Assembly: GCA_020049615.1 (NCBI GenBank)
Contig: JAIFKN010000134.1
Location: 1 to 50,960 of the forward strand
DNA from: a bacterium
GTDB lineage: Bacteria; Planctomycetota; UBA11346
Reading direction: 5' to 3'
DNA: 50,960 nucleotides
Shown here: piece after piece, positions 36,133-44,724 of the stretch
How positions within the stretch are numbered: the first letter of the stretch is position 1
Layout: every line of letters begins with the position of its first letter
The notes under the pieces: model-generated
Databases searched by the model: none
What the model was told of the DNA's origin: nothing
Seen by the model: only the letters and a program-made list of their open reading frames with translations
Translations under genes and position numbers: made by a program

Positions 36133-37625
36133 GGGGATTCCGGGCGTGGGCTGCGGGTGGACGGCGCGTCGGGCGTGCTCCAGCGCAGCTGGCGGAAGAC
36201 CGCGGTGCCATCGCCCCAGGCCGCCAGGGCCGGGCGCAGGCTGAGGAAGCCGCCGAACTGGTTGTGATGGAGTCCGGAGATGTCGATGCCGAGCGGACGG
36301 CAGAGGAGTTCGCCGTCCAGGGTTCTCGCCCGGAACACCGCCTGCCGGTCCCGGCAGGAAAGTTCGAAGCGCAGACGGCGCGGAGCGGCGGGCAGGTTGG
36401 TGACCGTGTGGCTCGGCAGAAGCGCGCGCAGGCTCCCCTGCTGCACCGAGAAGCCCACCCGGCACTTCTCGTGGTAATGCAGCCAGAATCCGGCGCAGAC
36501 CTGGTCGTGGAGCTCGACCTCGATGCCCAGGTCGAAGTCCTTGTCCATCAGGATCCGCGCCACCAGCAGGGGCTGCTCCTCGGTCGCGCCGGCGGGCGAC
36601 AGGGTCAGCTCCCCGCGGTGCACCTGGTGGCGGCCGATCCCATCCCCGCGATGGAAGCGCCAGCGCCAGCCGAGTTCATCGCCTGCGAAATCCCCGGGCA
36701 GCCGGGATGGCGGCGTGGGCGGCAGCTCCGGGAGGGTCAGCGGCTGATCCGCCCCGCCTTCGACCACCGGCCAGCCGTCGGCGGTCCATCTGACGCGTTG
36801 CAGCAGGGTCTGGCGACCCAGGTGATAGTGATCCCGTTCGTAGGCGTGATAGACCATCCACCAGTCGCCGTCGGGCGTGTCGAAGAGGGTGCCGTGGCCC
36901 TTGCTCCACCACCGTTCGCTGGCGCTTTCCGTGTGCACGATGGGGTTGTGCGGGGAGTATTCCCACGGGCCGAGCGGATGCCTGGATCGGGCCGAGATGA
37001 CCATGTGGCTGGTCGCCGGCCCCGCCGTGCCGCCCTGGGCGACCAGCAGGTGGCACCAGCCGTCCTTCCAGAGCAGCTTCGGTCCTTCCAGGCAGACGCC
37101 TTCGATGACCCAGTCCTGCGGGATCGGCCAGGCGTCGAACACCTGCATCGGCTTCCCCACCGCCTGCAGGCCATCCGGCGACAGCGTGACGGCCGTCCCG
37201 TTCGACAGATGGAGGTAGCGCGTCCCGTCGGTCCCCACGATGTGCCCGGGATCGATCCCCGGTCTGTCCAGGTTCACCGGCGCGCTCCAGGGGCCGCGGA
37301 TGTCCGGCGCCGAGATGACGTGGTTGCCTCCGCCCTTGGGGGTGAAGTAGTAGATGTGCCAGGTGGACCCGCAGCGCACCAGCTCCGGGGCCCACACATC
37401 GGCGTGGTAGCGGGGCAGGGCGTGGACCAGCGGTTGCCAGTCGCGGAGGTTCCGGGAATGCCAGATCAGCAGTCCCGGGGCGTAGGTGAAGGAGGAATGG
37501 ACCAGATAGAAGTCGGCGCCGTCGCGGACGATCGATGGGTCGGGATAGTCACCGGCCAGGATGGGGTTCGCTGCCATCGTGGGGCCGGAAGCGGGCGCGG
37601 AGCGGATGCTGGTCATGGGGTCCAT
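36129..37625 (-). CDS. Glycoside hydrolase family 43 (five-bladed propeller plus C-terminal beta-sandwich)
   Basis: A 498-residue GH43 enzyme, typically an arabinofuranosidase or beta-xylosidase. Catalytic features: base D29 in GDYPDPSIV, the modulator aspartate in GIDPGHIV (D125), and the acid E180 in CLEGPKLLW. HADVWAPELV and KGHGTLFDTPDGDWWMVYHA are classic GH43 blocks. A C-terminal beta-sandwich module begins at about residue 345 (LPGDFAGDELGWRWRFHRGD). No signal peptide. Start at ATG 37625 or 37616; I prefer 37625, 13 bp after the upstream sulfatase stop. Its stop overlaps the start of sulfatase C. Confidence 0.92.
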   Translation of the reverse strand: MDPMTSIRSAPASGPTMAANPILAGDYPDPSIVRDGADFYLVHSSFTYAPGLLIWHSRNLRDWQPLVHALPRYHADVWAPELVRCGSTWHIYYFTPKGGGNHVISAPDIRGPWSAPVNLDRPGIDPGHIVGTDGTRYLHLSNGTAVTLSPDGLQAVGKPMQVFDAWPIPQDWVIEGVCLEGPKLLWKDGWCHLLVAQGGTAGPATSHMVISARSRHPLGPWEYSPHNPIVHTESASERWWSKGHGTLFDTPDGDWWMVYHAYERDHYHLGRQTLLQRVRWTADGWPVVEGGADQPLTLPELPPTPPSRLPGDFAGDELGWRWRFHRGDGIGRHQVHRGELTLSPAGATEEQPLLVARILMDKDFDLGIEVELHDQVCAGFWLHYHEKCRVGFSVQQGSLRALLPSHTVTNLPAAPRRLRFELSCRDRQAVFRARTLDGELLCRPLGIDISGLHHNQFGGFLSLRPALAAWGDGTAVFRQLRWSTPDAPSTRSPRPESP

Positions 37626-37638
37626 CTGCGGTCTCGGG

Positions 37639-38976
37639 TCAGTAGCCGATCTGCGTCCGCTTGGCGCGGAAACGGGCGAGCGCTGCGGCATGGGCGGGAT
37701 CGGCGAGCGCATTCGCGGTCTCTCCCGGGTCCGTGCCGAGATCGAACAGCACCTCGCGGTCTTGCGGATCGGCAGCATCGGCGAAATAGAGATACTTGAG
37801 GGCATCGGTCCGGATCATCAGCCGTTTGCCATCGTGCTGGCAGCAGGTGGTGTTCTCTCCCTCGAGGGCGCGGCCCTCGAGCAGCGGCAGCAGGCTGCGG
37901 CTGTCGATCCCCTCCGGCACCGGGATGCCGGCGGCTTCGCAGATCGTCGCGTACAGGTCGATCAGGTTGACATTGCGGGCGACATCCCGGCGCCGGTCCA
38001 TACCGGGCGTCCGGATGACCAGGGGGACCCGGGCGCTGCCCTCGTAGAAGGTGCCCTTCTCCCAGACCCCGTGCTGGCCGAGCATCTCGCCATGATCGCT
38101 GGTGTAGATGATCAGCCACTCGTCCAGGTCCTGGCCGACCTGCTCGAGGGCCTGCAGGATCTCGCCCTGCATCTCGTCCATGGTCTCGACCAAGCCGTAA
38201 TAGGCCGCGGTGGCCCGCCGGAGCGCCCGGTCGTCCACCTGGACATCCGGGCCATATTGGGTCCGGCCCAGGATGGGATGGGCGCTCCGCTGCTCTGTGA
38301 AGGGCCGCACCCGGTTGAGATAGTGGGTGAACCTGCTTTCGGCGCACAGGAATGGGTAGTGCGGAACGCTGAAGCTCACTTTCAGGAGCAGCGGCTGGTG
38401 GCCATGGGGACGGTCATACCAGGGATCGCTGAAATAGTTTTCGATGAACAGCTTGGCTCCGGCCAGGGTGATCCGGTCGTTCTGCTCGACCGGTCCGAGG
38501 CCGATCCCCGCCCGCCTGATCTCCTTCTCGTTGCTCCACTTGCCGAGGCCGGACTCGGGTTTGGCGGGCGGCTTGCCACCGCCGATCGGCGCGGCGCGGA
38601 AACGGGGCGAGACCTTGGCGTCGGGATTGATCCGCTCGATCCAGCCCTGCATCTGATCCGGCCGGCGATGATGCAGCTTGCCGCAGCAGGCGGTGTAATA
38701 GCCGTACCGGGCGAGATGGGCAGCGAAGGTGTTGCTGCCCGGTGCGATGTCGTCCTCGAACTTCCGGCAATCGCAGTTCCACGGCCAGGTGCCGCTCATC
38801 ATGCACTGCCGCCCGGGCGAGCAGACCGGGGCGGCGCAGTAGGCGTTGGCGAAGACCGCTCCGCTGCCGGCGAGGCGGTCGAGGTTGGGCGTGCGGACGA
38901 CCGCGTTGCCGGCGAAGCCGGCGAGGTCGGCGCGGTGCTCATCGCTCATCAGGAACAGGATGTTGGGTGGTTTCAT
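37639..38976 (-). CDS. Type I sulfatase D (formylglycine, leaderless)
   Basis: A 445-residue S1-family sulfatase. The site is C52-S-P-G-R56 in APVCSPGRQCMMSG, a CxPxR motif with Gly in the variable place where A is usual. Metal motifs are LFLMSDEHRADLAG and YTSDHGEMLGQHG. CCGKLHH, after the core, and EVLFDLGTDPGETANAL near the C-terminus are normal for the family. There is no signal peptide. The gene lies 13 bp upstream of GH43 and 34 bp downstream of the GH28-like gene. Confidence 0.93.
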   Translation of the reverse strand: MKPPNILFLMSDEHRADLAGFAGNAVVRTPNLDRLAGSGAVFANAYCAAPVCSPGRQCMMSGTWPWNCDCRKFEDDIAPGSNTFAAHLARYGYYTACCGKLHHRRPDQMQGWIERINPDAKVSPRFRAAPIGGGKPPAKPESGLGKWSNEKEIRRAGIGLGPVEQNDRITLAGAKLFIENYFSDPWYDRPHGHQPLLLKVSFSVPHYPFLCAESRFTHYLNRVRPFTEQRSAHPILGRTQYGPDVQVDDRALRRATAAYYGLVETMDEMQGEILQALEQVGQDLDEWLIIYTSDHGEMLGQHGVWEKGTFYEGSARVPLVIRTPGMDRRRDVARNVNLIDLYATICEAAGIPVPEGIDSRSLLPLLEGRALEGENTTCCQHDGKRLMIRTDALKYLYFADAADPQDREVLFDLGTDPGETANALADPAHAAALARFRAKRTQIGY

Positions 38977-39010
38977 GCGCGTTCCTCGCTCCTTCCGGGT
39001 GTGGTCGTCA

Positions 39011-40375
39011 TCATGGCTGCAGCCCCGGCAGATCGCAGCCGCGCAGCAGCAGGCGTCCCGGGCCCATGCGGGCGCGGGCGGCGAAGGCGTCGTGGCGCCA
39101 GGTGTTGCCGGCCGCGGTCAGCCGCAGCTCGCGGCCCGGCGACTCGTTGACCAGCAGGTCCATCGGCCCGGGGGCGGTGAAGGTGTTGCCGATCAGCTGG
39201 AGGTCGCTGCGCGGATGCGCGGCGAAGCCGGCCCCGTGCAGGTGGATGCCGTTGCCGTGGATCAGCGCCCGGGAGACCTGCACGCCATCGACCGGCGTGT
39301 TGATGCACAGCAGCGGCGTGGGCTGGTCATGCAGCACGCGCACGCCGTCGAAGCACAGGTGCTCCTGCAGCGGCTCGGGGGCGCCCGGGTAGTACGAGCG
39401 GCTGTATTTGTCGTTGTCGAAGTGGATCGACAGGCCGATGCGCGGCTTGGCCAGGGTGATGTCGCGGAAGGTGACATGGCGGACCCCGGCGGTCTGGACG
39501 CCGTCCTCCTGCACCATCATCCAGGTGATGCCATCGAGGACCGCCGCGCCGGTGGCGTGGGTCGGGCGGGTCCGCGACACGAAGGTATTCCCATCGGGGT
39601 CGGCGCGCACCCGGTACAGCCGGCCTTCGGACACCACGGTGTCGGACTTCTGCACCTCCAGGCCCGGCCGCCACTCCAGCCAGGCGCCGGCGAGGATGCG
39701 GGCGAAGAAGCCGACATCCTTGTTCAGGCGCAGGTCGTGGCAGTTCTCGATGACGCCGTGTTCGATCCAGCCGAGTTCGGGATTGCCGACATCGTAGTCG
39801 TGGGCGTTGAGGGCGATGGCGTCGTCGGAGGTGCCGAAGACGCCGTTGCGGATGGTGAAGCGCCGGCCCCGGCCGAGATGGACGCCATCCTTGTGGCCGT
39901 GGATGATGACGTCATCGACCAGCAGGTCCTCGAAGGTGCAGACGTGGATGCCGTACTGCAAACGGCCGAGGTCACAGCAGCGGAAGCGCCGGATGCAGAT
40001 ATCGCGTACACGCAGGAAGCCGAGCTGCCCGTGCAGGCCGAAGACCATCCATTTCCGCAGATCCATCCCCGCGACCTCCAGGTGCAGGCCGTCGATGATG
40101 ATGTCCTCGTCCCAGCTGCCGTCGAGCGCTCCGCGGTTGAGCAGGACATGGCTGAAGGGCCCCTGCTCATCGACCTTGCGCAGCGTCACCCCGGGACTGC
40201 AGCGCAGTTCGGTGTGGCTGCCGATCAGCACCGTCCCGGCGAGGGCGTAGGTGCCGGGGCGGGTGATGGCGATGGTGCCGCGCCGGTCGAGGGCGGCCTG
40301 CAGAGCCTGCTGGTTGACGAGGCCGCTCGCGCCCGGGGCGAAACCGGCGTCGGCCGCATCGTAGGTGGCGCTCAT
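39011..40375 (-). CDS. GH28-like parallel beta-helix protein (leaderless)
   Basis: A 454-residue protein whose helix turns are visible as IIIDGLHLEVAGM, LRVRDICIRRFRCCDLGRL, LLVDDVIIHGHKDGVHLG and FTIRNGVFGTSDDAIALN. The HKDGVHLG (D163) and GTSDDAIAL (D184/D185) segments are laid out like the catalytic aspartates of GH28 polygalacturonases and rhamnogalacturonan hydrolases. That suggests a glycosidase on uronate or rhamnose-bearing chains. No signal peptide. Its ATG at 40375 overlaps the stop of the GH78-like gene. Confidence 0.75.
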   Translation of the reverse strand: MSATYDAADAGFAPGASGLVNQQALQAALDRRGTIAITRPGTYALAGTVLIGSHTELRCSPGVTLRKVDEQGPFSHVLLNRGALDGSWDEDIIIDGLHLEVAGMDLRKWMVFGLHGQLGFLRVRDICIRRFRCCDLGRLQYGIHVCTFEDLLVDDVIIHGHKDGVHLGRGRRFTIRNGVFGTSDDAIALNAHDYDVGNPELGWIEHGVIENCHDLRLNKDVGFFARILAGAWLEWRPGLEVQKSDTVVSEGRLYRVRADPDGNTFVSRTRPTHATGAAVLDGITWMMVQEDGVQTAGVRHVTFRDITLAKPRIGLSIHFDNDKYSRSYYPGAPEPLQEHLCFDGVRVLHDQPTPLLCINTPVDGVQVSRALIHGNGIHLHGAGFAAHPRSDLQLIGNTFTAPGPMDLLVNESPGRELRLTAAGNTWRHDAFAARARMGPGRLLLRGCDLPGLQP

Positions 40376-42039
40376 GGGGATTCCTCCAGCCGGCAGCCGG
40401 CGGGCAGTGTGACATGTGGGGCCAGGCCGCGTCGCGCCTCGACCGTGATCGGGCCGAGCGGGGTGGGCACGGTGCCAGCGGCCCAGTCCAGGTCGGCCAG
40501 CTGCGGCCGCACCCGCACCGTCCGCCAGCCGGGGGAAGTCGGCTGCACGCCCAGGATCTGGCGGGGCAGCAGGGCGTTGGCGGCGGCGCTCCAGCCGTGG
40601 CACAGCGACAAGGGCGAGCGAGACACGCCGATGGCGGCGCCATCGCGGTGCAGGATCTCCGGGCAGGTGGTCAGGCCGAGCCTGAGGAAGAGGCCCCACT
40701 GGGAGCGCAGATCGTCGAGGGCGGTTTGGGCGTGGCCGTGGCGGAAGCGCGCCTCCAGGGTCCAGAAGCGGATATAGGCGGCCTGCGACGGCGGCCCGCA
40801 GGCGGTGGCGGCCCGCGCCAGGATGGCGGCCGGATCGTCGGGGGCCTCGCCGGCAAGCAGCGCCGCCACCTGGCTGTGCCACGACCGGCGGGCGTGGCCG
40901 GGAGCATCGGTGTAGAGCCCAGCGGCAGGATCCCAGCAGGCCGCCAGGGCGCCCTGCCAGCGCTCGGCCAGGGCCCGTCCGGCTTCGGCCAGGTCCGGAT
41001 CGTCCAGGGCCTCGCCCAGCGCCGCCGCGTCGCGGCCGGCCCACACCAGATGGCCGAGCAGGGCGCAGCGCGGCCGGTGCGGATCGTCGGCGCTGTCGTT
41101 GAAGGTGTAGAAATGCAGGCCGAGGTCGTCGCGGTCCGGATCGATGCAACGGGTCAGGAAGACGAGGGCGCGCCGGGCGGTGGGGATCAGCATGCGCACG
41201 CCCGCCGCATCGCCGCTGTGCCAGTGGTACTCGCGCAGCGCACTGACGAAGTCGGTGATGTAGTTGTAGAGGACCCACTGCGCGTGCCACGCCGGCACGC
41301 CGGGCATGCAGTCGATGGTCTGCGGATGCTGCTGTCCGCCGCCGTGCGCGGCGCAGGCCGGCAGGGCGCCGTCGTCGCGCTGGCTGGCGGCGATCATGAA
41401 CAGGCTGCGCCGCGCCAGGGCGTGGTCGCCGTGCGTGCCGAGGTTGCACAGGTACTGCAGCCGGTAATCGCCCAGCCACAGCAGGCCGTCGCGCTTGAGG
41501 CCGTCCTCGTAGTAGTCCTGCATGCACAGCCGGGTGGTGCGGCTGCACAGCTCCCAGATGCGGCCGAGCAGCGGGTCCGCGCAGGCGAAGGCGCCGGGTT
41601 CGGGCAGGTCGGGCAGGCGCAGCCGCCACACCGCGTCGTCGAGCCGGCCCTCCGCGCCCGACAGCTGGGCGAAGCGGCCGGCGCGCCGCCCCGCCGTGAC
41701 CAGACGGCCGGTCGCGGCCGGACCGCGATCGACCTGGGCGGTGTACCAGCGCACGGTCGAGGATTCCGCGCAGCGCGCCTCGACCTCGCTTTCGCCCCAG
41801 CGGACGGTCAGGTCGCCGGTGGCTGCGAAGCGCAGCTCGGCGTGGCCGACCAGTTCCTCGCCGAAGTCGAGCACCAGGCCGGCGGCGGGCAGCGCCAGGC
41901 CGGGTGTCCATGGCCGCCAGGCCTCGTCCGGCCCGGCGCGCCAGGCGCGCGGGCGGCGCTCCTCGAGACGGTGGGCGAGACCCAGCGCGCGTTCGGCTGC
42001 GAAATCGGAGCGAAAAGGGAAGCGCTCCAGCGGCGTCAC
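40372..42039 (-). CDS. GH78-like alpha-L-rhamnosidase
   Basis: A 555-residue enzyme with an N-terminal beta-sandwich (about 1-150) and an (alpha/alpha)6 barrel. YYEDGLKRDGLLWLGDYRLQ (176-195) matches the GH78 motif in which the acidic residues of EDG-KRD and GD lie at the active site. RDDLGLHFYTF, SHAWHSQ-like AWHSQ blocks and SLCHGWSAAANALLP follow. It should cut terminal alpha-L-rhamnose. It is shorter than exported GH78 enzymes and has no signal peptide. The start is GTG at 42039, overlapping the preceding stop (GTGA). Confidence 0.82.
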   Translation of the reverse strand: MTPLERFPFRSDFAAERALGLAHRLEERRPRAWRAGPDEAWRPWTPGLALPAAGLVLDFGEELVGHAELRFAATGDLTVRWGESEVEARCAESSTVRWYTAQVDRGPAATGRLVTAGRRAGRFAQLSGAEGRLDDAVWRLRLPDLPEPGAFACADPLLGRIWELCSRTTRLCMQDYYEDGLKRDGLLWLGDYRLQYLCNLGTHGDHALARRSLFMIAASQRDDGALPACAAHGGGQQHPQTIDCMPGVPAWHAQWVLYNYITDFVSALREYHWHSGDAAGVRMLIPTARRALVFLTRCIDPDRDDLGLHFYTFNDSADDPHRPRCALLGHLVWAGRDAAALGEALDDPDLAEAGRALAERWQGALAACWDPAAGLYTDAPGHARRSWHSQVAALLAGEAPDDPAAILARAATACGPPSQAAYIRFWTLEARFRHGHAQTALDDLRSQWGLFLRLGLTTCPEILHRDGAAIGVSRSPLSLCHGWSAAANALLPRQILGVQPTSPGWRTVRVRPQLADLDWAAGTVPTPLGPITVEARRGLAPHVTLPAGCRLEESP

Positions 42040-44651
42040 GGCCGGATCAGATAGAGGGGGTCGCTGGCGAGGGCGCGGCCGGGCGCGGGATTGCCCATGC
42101 AGTCGAGCACGTTGGCGCCCGCGCCCAGTTCGCCCAGCGGCACACTGCCGCTCACCGTCCACGCGGCACTGATGCGCCGCCCGCCCTGGCGGAAGTGGGC
42201 GAGCAGGACGCGCTGGTCTGCGACCTGCCGCTCCTCGACGCCGTCGGGTCTGGAGCCTTCGATCAGCGCGACCATCGCGGCGTGGGCGGCGATCGCCGGC
42301 AGGGCGCTGCCGTCGGTGTCGCACAGCGAGCCGAACTGGTTGCGCAGGATGTAGCCGCCCCAGGCCTCGCTCATGGTGTGGTAGGCGACATGTCGGCGCA
42401 CGTCCTGGGCGAGCAGCCACAGTGCGGGCCTGACCGTGGCGGCTGCCGCCTCCAGCACGCCGCCGCCATAGCGCGAGCGCCGTCCGCTGGCCGCCAGCCA
42501 GGTGGGACTGTCCACGGCGAAGGGGCTGCCCTCGGTATGCCACACCGGCAGCGCCTCGCCGCGCCGGTTGCGTGCCGTCGCCCAGCGCGCGAGGTCGTGC
42601 CGCCGCTCATCCAGGGCCGGCTGTCCGACCTGATACTGGTGGAAGGACAGGACATCGACGCTGCCGCCGCCGCCGGCAGCGAGGAAGCGGTCCATGAAGT
42701 CGCCGTGGCCGGCGATCACGCCGCCGATCAGCGTCACCGGCTCGTCGCGCAGCGCGGCGGCGGTGCGGGCGCAGATCTCGGCGTAGATGGCGACGCGGTC
42801 GCCGCCTGGCGGCACCTGCAGGAAGTTGATGTCCGGCTCGTTCCATACCTCCCAGTCGCTGATCCACGGCCGGAACGCGGCGACCGCCGCCCGGCAGTAG
42901 CGCTCCCACGCCGCCCAGTCGGCCGGACCGTAGCTCGCCCAGACATCATGCCGCGCCTTGTCCGGGGCCGTCGAGAAGCGGCGCGGCACGGTGTGGAGGT
43001 TGCCGATCAGGCGGAAGCCGCGCCCGGCCGCGCGCTGCGCCCCGGCGGTGGCGAAGCGGAACCCGTCGGCGCCATCGTCGGCCTCGATCCACTTGGTGTC
43101 GAGGGGCGGGTGGAGGCGCAGCCAGCGGAAGCCGGCGCGCTCGGCCAGCGCCAGCTGATGGTCGCTGAACAGCGCATGCCCGCCGAAGGGGCTGTCGGCC
43201 GGGGCCTCTGCCAGCGGCGTGAGGGCGGGCAGTACGGCATAGACGATATCGAGGCGCGGGCTGTCACGGCCGACCGGCCACAGGCTGGCGCGGAAGCCGC
43301 CCTGGGCCGGCGCGGGCAGGGTCAGCGGCGTCGTGCCGTGTCCGTCCGCGCCGATCGTCAACTGGGCTTCCAGGCGGGTCTGCTCGCGGCCCCAGGCGTC
43401 GATGACCCGGCCGTGCAGGGCGAGCGTTCCGGGCGCTCCGGCGGCGCGCAGCGTCACCTGCGGCGTCTCAGCGCGGCGGAAGGCGTTGCCCGGCACCGTG
43501 CTGTCCCAGCCCAGCGCCAGTTCCGGCGCCTGTCCGTCGAGTCGCACCTCGTCGAAGCGCCAGGCGCCGCCCTGGGCGCTGTGCAGTTCGAGGACGAAGC
43601 GGCCATCGGCGGTCGGACGCGGCGCCAGTTCGACCCGGTAGGGATGCCAGGCGTCGTCGCTGGCAGTGATGCCGGTGGCCCGGCGGGTGATGTCGGGATA
43701 GGCGTCGCCGGCCAAGCCGACTCGCAGGGCGGCCCCGGCGGTGGCCCGGGCGTGGAAGCTGACCGCCACCGGATGGCCGTAGGGCAGGGCGACGAACGAG
43801 GAGGTGATGGTGAAGCTGCTGCCGGGTGGCGTGTCCACCGCCAGCACCTGCGTGCCGTGCGGGGCCTGGGCGTCAGGCACGACGGCGATCCGCGCCCCGG
43901 TTCCGCGCGCCTCGCCGCTCCAGCCGGTCAGCCCGGCCTCGAAGGAGTGGTTGGGCAGGCCCGGCGTCGGCATCCCACCCGGCTTGGGCGCCTGCGTTGG
44001 CAGTTGACGCACGCTGACCTCATCCACCTCGCACCGGTAGGGCCCGGTCAGGGTCAGCACCAGGGCGAGGTCGTCAGTGGCGACCTGCTCGGGCAGCGCG
44101 AGGATGAAACGGTGCTGCATCCAGGCGTCCGAGGGGTCGATCCTCCGCTTGGCATAGGTCGCATACGGCGCGCCATGCTGGCGCAGGGCGAGGTCGATCT
44201 GGCGGGTATTGGCCTGGCCGCGCAGGCGCAGCGCGACCTGCACCAGGCTGCCGCCATGGATGCGCGGCAAAGGACGGATGAACTGCAGCGAGCCGCCCAG
44301 GTAGGTGGTGCAGGCGATCTCCTGGGCATGGCCGCCCTCCACCGCGATCCGGCTGAAGACCGAGGTGTTGCGCTCGCCGGCCGGGCCCTTCCACCAATCG
44401 ACCCGCCGCCAGCCGTCGCTTGCGGCCTCGAAATCGCCGTCGGGGATGAGTTCGGCCCCGGCGCCCAGGTCGGGCCAGTCCTGCTGGTCGGGTTCGGCCG
44501 GTAGGGCCGGCAGGGCGATGGGTGGAGGCGGAGGCGGCCGGGTCGCGGCGGGCGGCTGGGCGTCTGTGCACGATGCGAGGACCAGGAGCCCGGCCCCCGC
44601 AAGCACCAGCATCAGGAGCGGCGGAGAACGGACAGGCAGGCGATGGCCCAT
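42036..44651 (-). CDS. GH39-like clan-A glycosidase lipoprotein with two CBM-like domains
   Basis: An 871-residue lipoprotein (lipobox VLASC, C28), first gene of the leftward run. Residues 66-215 and 230-372 look like two jelly-roll carbohydrate-binding modules (ELIPDGDFEAASDGWRRVDW; NHSFEAGLTGWSGEARGTG). A TIM-barrel follows, with the acid/base E605 in WEVWNEPDINF and the nucleophile E707 in WHTEGSPF. Family cannot be fixed; GH39 or a nearby clan A family is the best guess. The ATG at 44651 faces the divergent (alpha/alpha)6 glycosidase gene, and a LacI-type half-site lies 28 bp upstream. The stop overlaps the GH78 GTG start. Confidence 0.8.
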   Translation of the reverse strand: MGHRLPVRSPPLLMLVLAGAGLLVLASCTDAQPPAATRPPPPPPIALPALPAEPDQQDWPDLGAGAELIPDGDFEAASDGWRRVDWWKGPAGERNTSVFSRIAVEGGHAQEIACTTYLGGSLQFIRPLPRIHGGSLVQVALRLRGQANTRQIDLALRQHGAPYATYAKRRIDPSDAWMQHRFILALPEQVATDDLALVLTLTGPYRCEVDEVSVRQLPTQAPKPGGMPTPGLPNHSFEAGLTGWSGEARGTGARIAVVPDAQAPHGTQVLAVDTPPGSSFTITSSFVALPYGHPVAVSFHARATAGAALRVGLAGDAYPDITRRATGITASDDAWHPYRVELAPRPTADGRFVLELHSAQGGAWRFDEVRLDGQAPELALGWDSTVPGNAFRRAETPQVTLRAAGAPGTLALHGRVIDAWGREQTRLEAQLTIGADGHGTTPLTLPAPAQGGFRASLWPVGRDSPRLDIVYAVLPALTPLAEAPADSPFGGHALFSDHQLALAERAGFRWLRLHPPLDTKWIEADDGADGFRFATAGAQRAAGRGFRLIGNLHTVPRRFSTAPDKARHDVWASYGPADWAAWERYCRAAVAAFRPWISDWEVWNEPDINFLQVPPGGDRVAIYAEICARTAAALRDEPVTLIGGVIAGHGDFMDRFLAAGGGGSVDVLSFHQYQVGQPALDERRHDLARWATARNRRGEALPVWHTEGSPFAVDSPTWLAASGRRSRYGGGVLEAAAATVRPALWLLAQDVRRHVAYHTMSEAWGGYILRNQFGSLCDTDGSALPAIAAHAAMVALIEGSRPDGVEERQVADQRVLLAHFRQGGRRISAAWTVSGSVPLGELGAGANVLDCMGNPAPGRALASDPLYLIRP

Positions 44652-44678
44652 GCCGGATGATGCTCCGTGGAGACAAAT

Positions 44679-44693
44679 TTGCAACCGTTTAGA
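44679..44693. promoter_or_regulatory. Second LacI-type site in the divergent promoter
   Basis: TTGCAACCGTTTAGA matches the LacI-gene site TTGCAATCGTTTAGA at 14 of 15 bases. It is in the 73-bp space between two divergent polysaccharide genes and is 28 bp from the leftward ATG, close to the 24-29 bp seen upstream of the LacI gene. The other half (AAATTTG) is poorly symmetric, so this is a half-site match. Confidence 0.55.
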
Positions 44694-44724
44694 AAACGGA
44701 CTCTTGCATACGGATGCGCTGGGG

